Shown here: in pieces, positions 62,090 through 64,000 of the stretch | Position numbering within the stretch: the first letter of the stretch is position 1 | Layout: each line of letters opens with the position of its first letter | Origin: Phanerodontia chrysosporium | Taxonomy: Eukaryota > Basidiomycota > Agaricomycetes > Polyporales > Phanerochaetaceae | Direction: 5' to 3' | Length of the DNA: 64,000 bases | Assembly (NCBI GenBank): GCA_001910725.1 | Contig: MJGA01000010.1 | Coordinates: 372,001-436,000, forward strand | Made by a program: the position numbers and the translations under genes | Notes under the pieces: model-generated | Told to the model about the DNA's origin: nothing | The model's input: only the letters and a program-made list of their open reading frames with translations | The model's database searches: none

Positions 62090-62640
62090 CTGCACGAAAT
62101 CTTCTTCGAGAGCTGTATCTTCCCGCTTGACGTCGAGCACTTCTGCAGGCTGCGCGCGAAGCTCGGCAACGCCGCAGGCACAGGGAGCAGTGAGTCGCCG
62201 CGTCATCCGCGCCGAGCCCCCGCTGACGGCTGGTGTCTGCTCTCCTTCCAGCCTGTTGCGACATGTCGCTGCTCGACTGCGTACGACGAGCTGCCGGCTC
62301 CCGCGGCGCGGCGCGAGGTCTTGCGCCTCCCCACTGCGTTCGCCTGCTCAGACGGCGCACCGGCCACAGCGCGCCGCGTCGCGTTCGACGTCTACAAGTG
62401 CTGCAAGACGCACTGGCCGGCGTTCGAGCGCGTGCTGCACACCATCGACGGCCTCGTCGCGCGTCTGCCGTGCTGTAATGTCGTCGCGCTCCGCATGCGC
62501 GACTACCCGACGTGGGCGAGCCGTGGCTCCCGCGCTCGCGAATACTGCCGAGGAGCTGTGAAATTGTGGGGAGCTGTATGTCGCACGCAAGGGATATGGT
62601 TTGCGTGGAGTATGCGGGGCAGATAAGGCAGAGTCTGCAG
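62090..62640 (+). pseudogene. Unknown duplicated gene fragment, copy b
   Basis: Encodes HEIFFESCIFPLDVEHFC, an intron-like GTGAGTCGC...CTTCCAG, then ARREVLRLPTAF, FDVYKCCKTHWPAFE and HTIDGLVARLPCC with RMRDYPTW. It matches 56126-56670 through most of its length. The frame breaks after PTW. The family is not recognised. It lies about 270 bases beyond the 3' end of kinase copy 7, the same arrangement as copy a with kinase copy 6. Confidence 0.55.
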
Positions 62641-62912
62641 TCTGTTTCCCGGCTCACCAGCGCTGTTCCTATTATTTAACAGACACAATCCAAACACCTG
62701 GCTAAGCAAAGTAATTCTACCTGGCGGCAACCACAGCTCCGGGATTGATGGAGATGCTCGGTCGTTTCTTGGCTGCTAAGCGTCGTATATCAATATTTAC
62801 CAACACAATATACATCAGCATACATGTACTTCATTCGCCAGAAGGAGAACACACAAAATATATAGACGATAGCACCGCACAGCGCGAGTAGTGAAGGGAC
62901 GTGTTCGGAGGG

Positions 62913-64000
62913 TCAGATGCTTCGTCTACTCTCGTCATCGTCAGAGGCATAATCGACTAGGGAAGAAAGAGGTTGACTCCGAGTTCCAGCGGAAGAGACG
63001 TCGTCCCCACTCTTCGTCTTCCTGTGCTTGCTTTGGCGACTGGCCCCGCCATCATCCGTAGACAAGGCTTCGCCGGCCGCGTCCGCCGCCCCACCATGAT
63101 CATAATCCGCAACGCGTTTGGCACGACCGGAAGCCTTGGGCTTAGGGGCCTTGAGTGGCCTCCTTTGCTTGTCAGGGTCGTGGACGAGCTTGAGAGGGTT
63201 CTTCGAGAGAAACTTGATGATCTCCTCGATGCAAGTCTCCAGACGCATGTCGACGGCGCTCCACTCCATCTCGATCTCGTCATGACCTTTAGTTGTGATA
63301 TTCTTCTCCGCGGTTACGTATGCATCCACCAGGAGGTTTCGCATCTTGTCCAGCTTCAACAGTACCTCTTTCACGACTGGGTGGATATTGGCGGAGCTTG
63401 CCTCCCTGGCTAAGAAACCGTCCTCCTCAATCACGGAGTTCCGACTCTCTAAATTGTGGAAGAATTTGGACGCCAGTTCTTGTTGGGCCTGTTCGTAGCC
63501 TTTAAAAACGTCCGCGTCGCAGAGTAGCTGATCTTCTGCTTTGGGATCCTTGTTCTCGTACTCGCAGACCAAGACTACGAAAATAGATAGCCAGAGTACG
63601 GATTCCATATCGTGCAGAGGGTTGTGTCGAAATACACGCTGCTCCGATGCGTTGTTGGACGACGTTGTACGTGTTGGAGACTCCGGTGCGTGAGCGGTAG
63701 CGTCCTCCTCGGTTGCTGAGCTAGGGCTTGCCGCGGGACTCGGACTCTCCGAATCCTGCGCAAATTTGCTCACCCAATCTGCGAGCGAGGGAAGGGGTAC
63801 GTGCGCAGTGGTCTCGCGCCGAGGAGCAAAGATGTACTTGGCTTTTCGAACTTCTTCCGCCATAAAGTATGGCGTGCCCTAAGGTGGGAGATCAGTGCGC
63901 TTGCCGCAGACTCATACCATGGAAATGGCTTACCGTTCGCACTCCGTGGTGTGTGCTATCGTCTGAGAGCTCCTTCGCATACTCGACGTCAGTAATCTTC
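62913..64000 (-). CDS. FunK1-type fungal protein kinase, copy 7 (continues past window)
   Basis: Only the last exon (63878-62913) and part of the previous one (from 64000 down to 63934) are inside the window. The visible part starts at the metal motif KITDVEYAKELSDD, then after the intron FMAEEVRKAKY, FRHNPLHDMESVLWL and a C-terminal Lys-rich stretch ending SSLVDYASDDDESRRSI. The 322-codon last exon is in frame. It is most similar to copy 6 (shared FMAEEVR and SS-DY tail). The catalytic loop lies outside the window. Confidence 0.85.

Overview
This window is nuclear DNA from a basidiomycete fungus, most likely an Agaricomycete and possibly a polypore. The evidence is the dense 44-67 nt introns with GT..AG ends, intron-rich genes, and three families typical of that group: FunK1-type fungal kinases, F-box/LRR-like proteins, and a DUF6589 protein paired with a RecQ-like helicase. 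No bacterial signals, rRNA or CRISPR arrays were seen, and no tRNA gene could be supported. All exon coordinates were worked out by hand from splice signals, reading-frame phase and comparison between paralogs inside the window.

Layout. (1) 1-9.1 kb: two tandem FunK1 kinase genes, each followed by flavin monooxygenase sequence. (2) 2.9-31.9 kb: an array of nine copies of one FAD-dependent aromatic-type monooxygenase family, here called MO-A to MO-H plus one 3' fragment. MO-B, MO-C and MO-D read intact. MO-A is open but has an altered FAD-binding glycine. MO-E, MO-F, MO-G and MO-H carry single-base frameshifts. Mixed into the array are a FunK1 relic, an intact nine-exon DUF4336 gene, an ER lipid-droplet FIT/Scs3 gene and several F-box/LRR-like genes and relics. 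(3) 33.8-40.4 kb: a conserved core block of HEM2 (porphobilinogen synthase), cytosolic isoleucyl-tRNA synthetase and the SNU23/ZMAT2 splicing factor, all intact. (4) 40.7-49.2 kb: one F-box gene split by an insertion of about 6.9 kb. The insertion carries an intact DUF6589 gene and a convergent, degenerate RecQ-like helicase, and is the best candidate for an undescribed mobile element here. (5) 49.4-64 kb: four more FunK1 genes or relics on the minus strand, a broken 5' piece of UTP-glucose-1-phosphate uridylyltransferase, and a duplicated segment with an unknown pseudogene.

How the genes relate. The core block serves heme synthesis, translation and splicing, and shows no frame damage over about 5 kb of coding sequence. 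The accessory flanks are birth-and-death families. The monooxygenase copies keep the same six-exon structure and in places share promoter motifs, so they arose by local duplication. Their substrate cannot be read from sequence. The FunK1 kinases also share exon sizes, and the kinase plus monooxygenase pair looks like it was duplicated as a unit at the left end.
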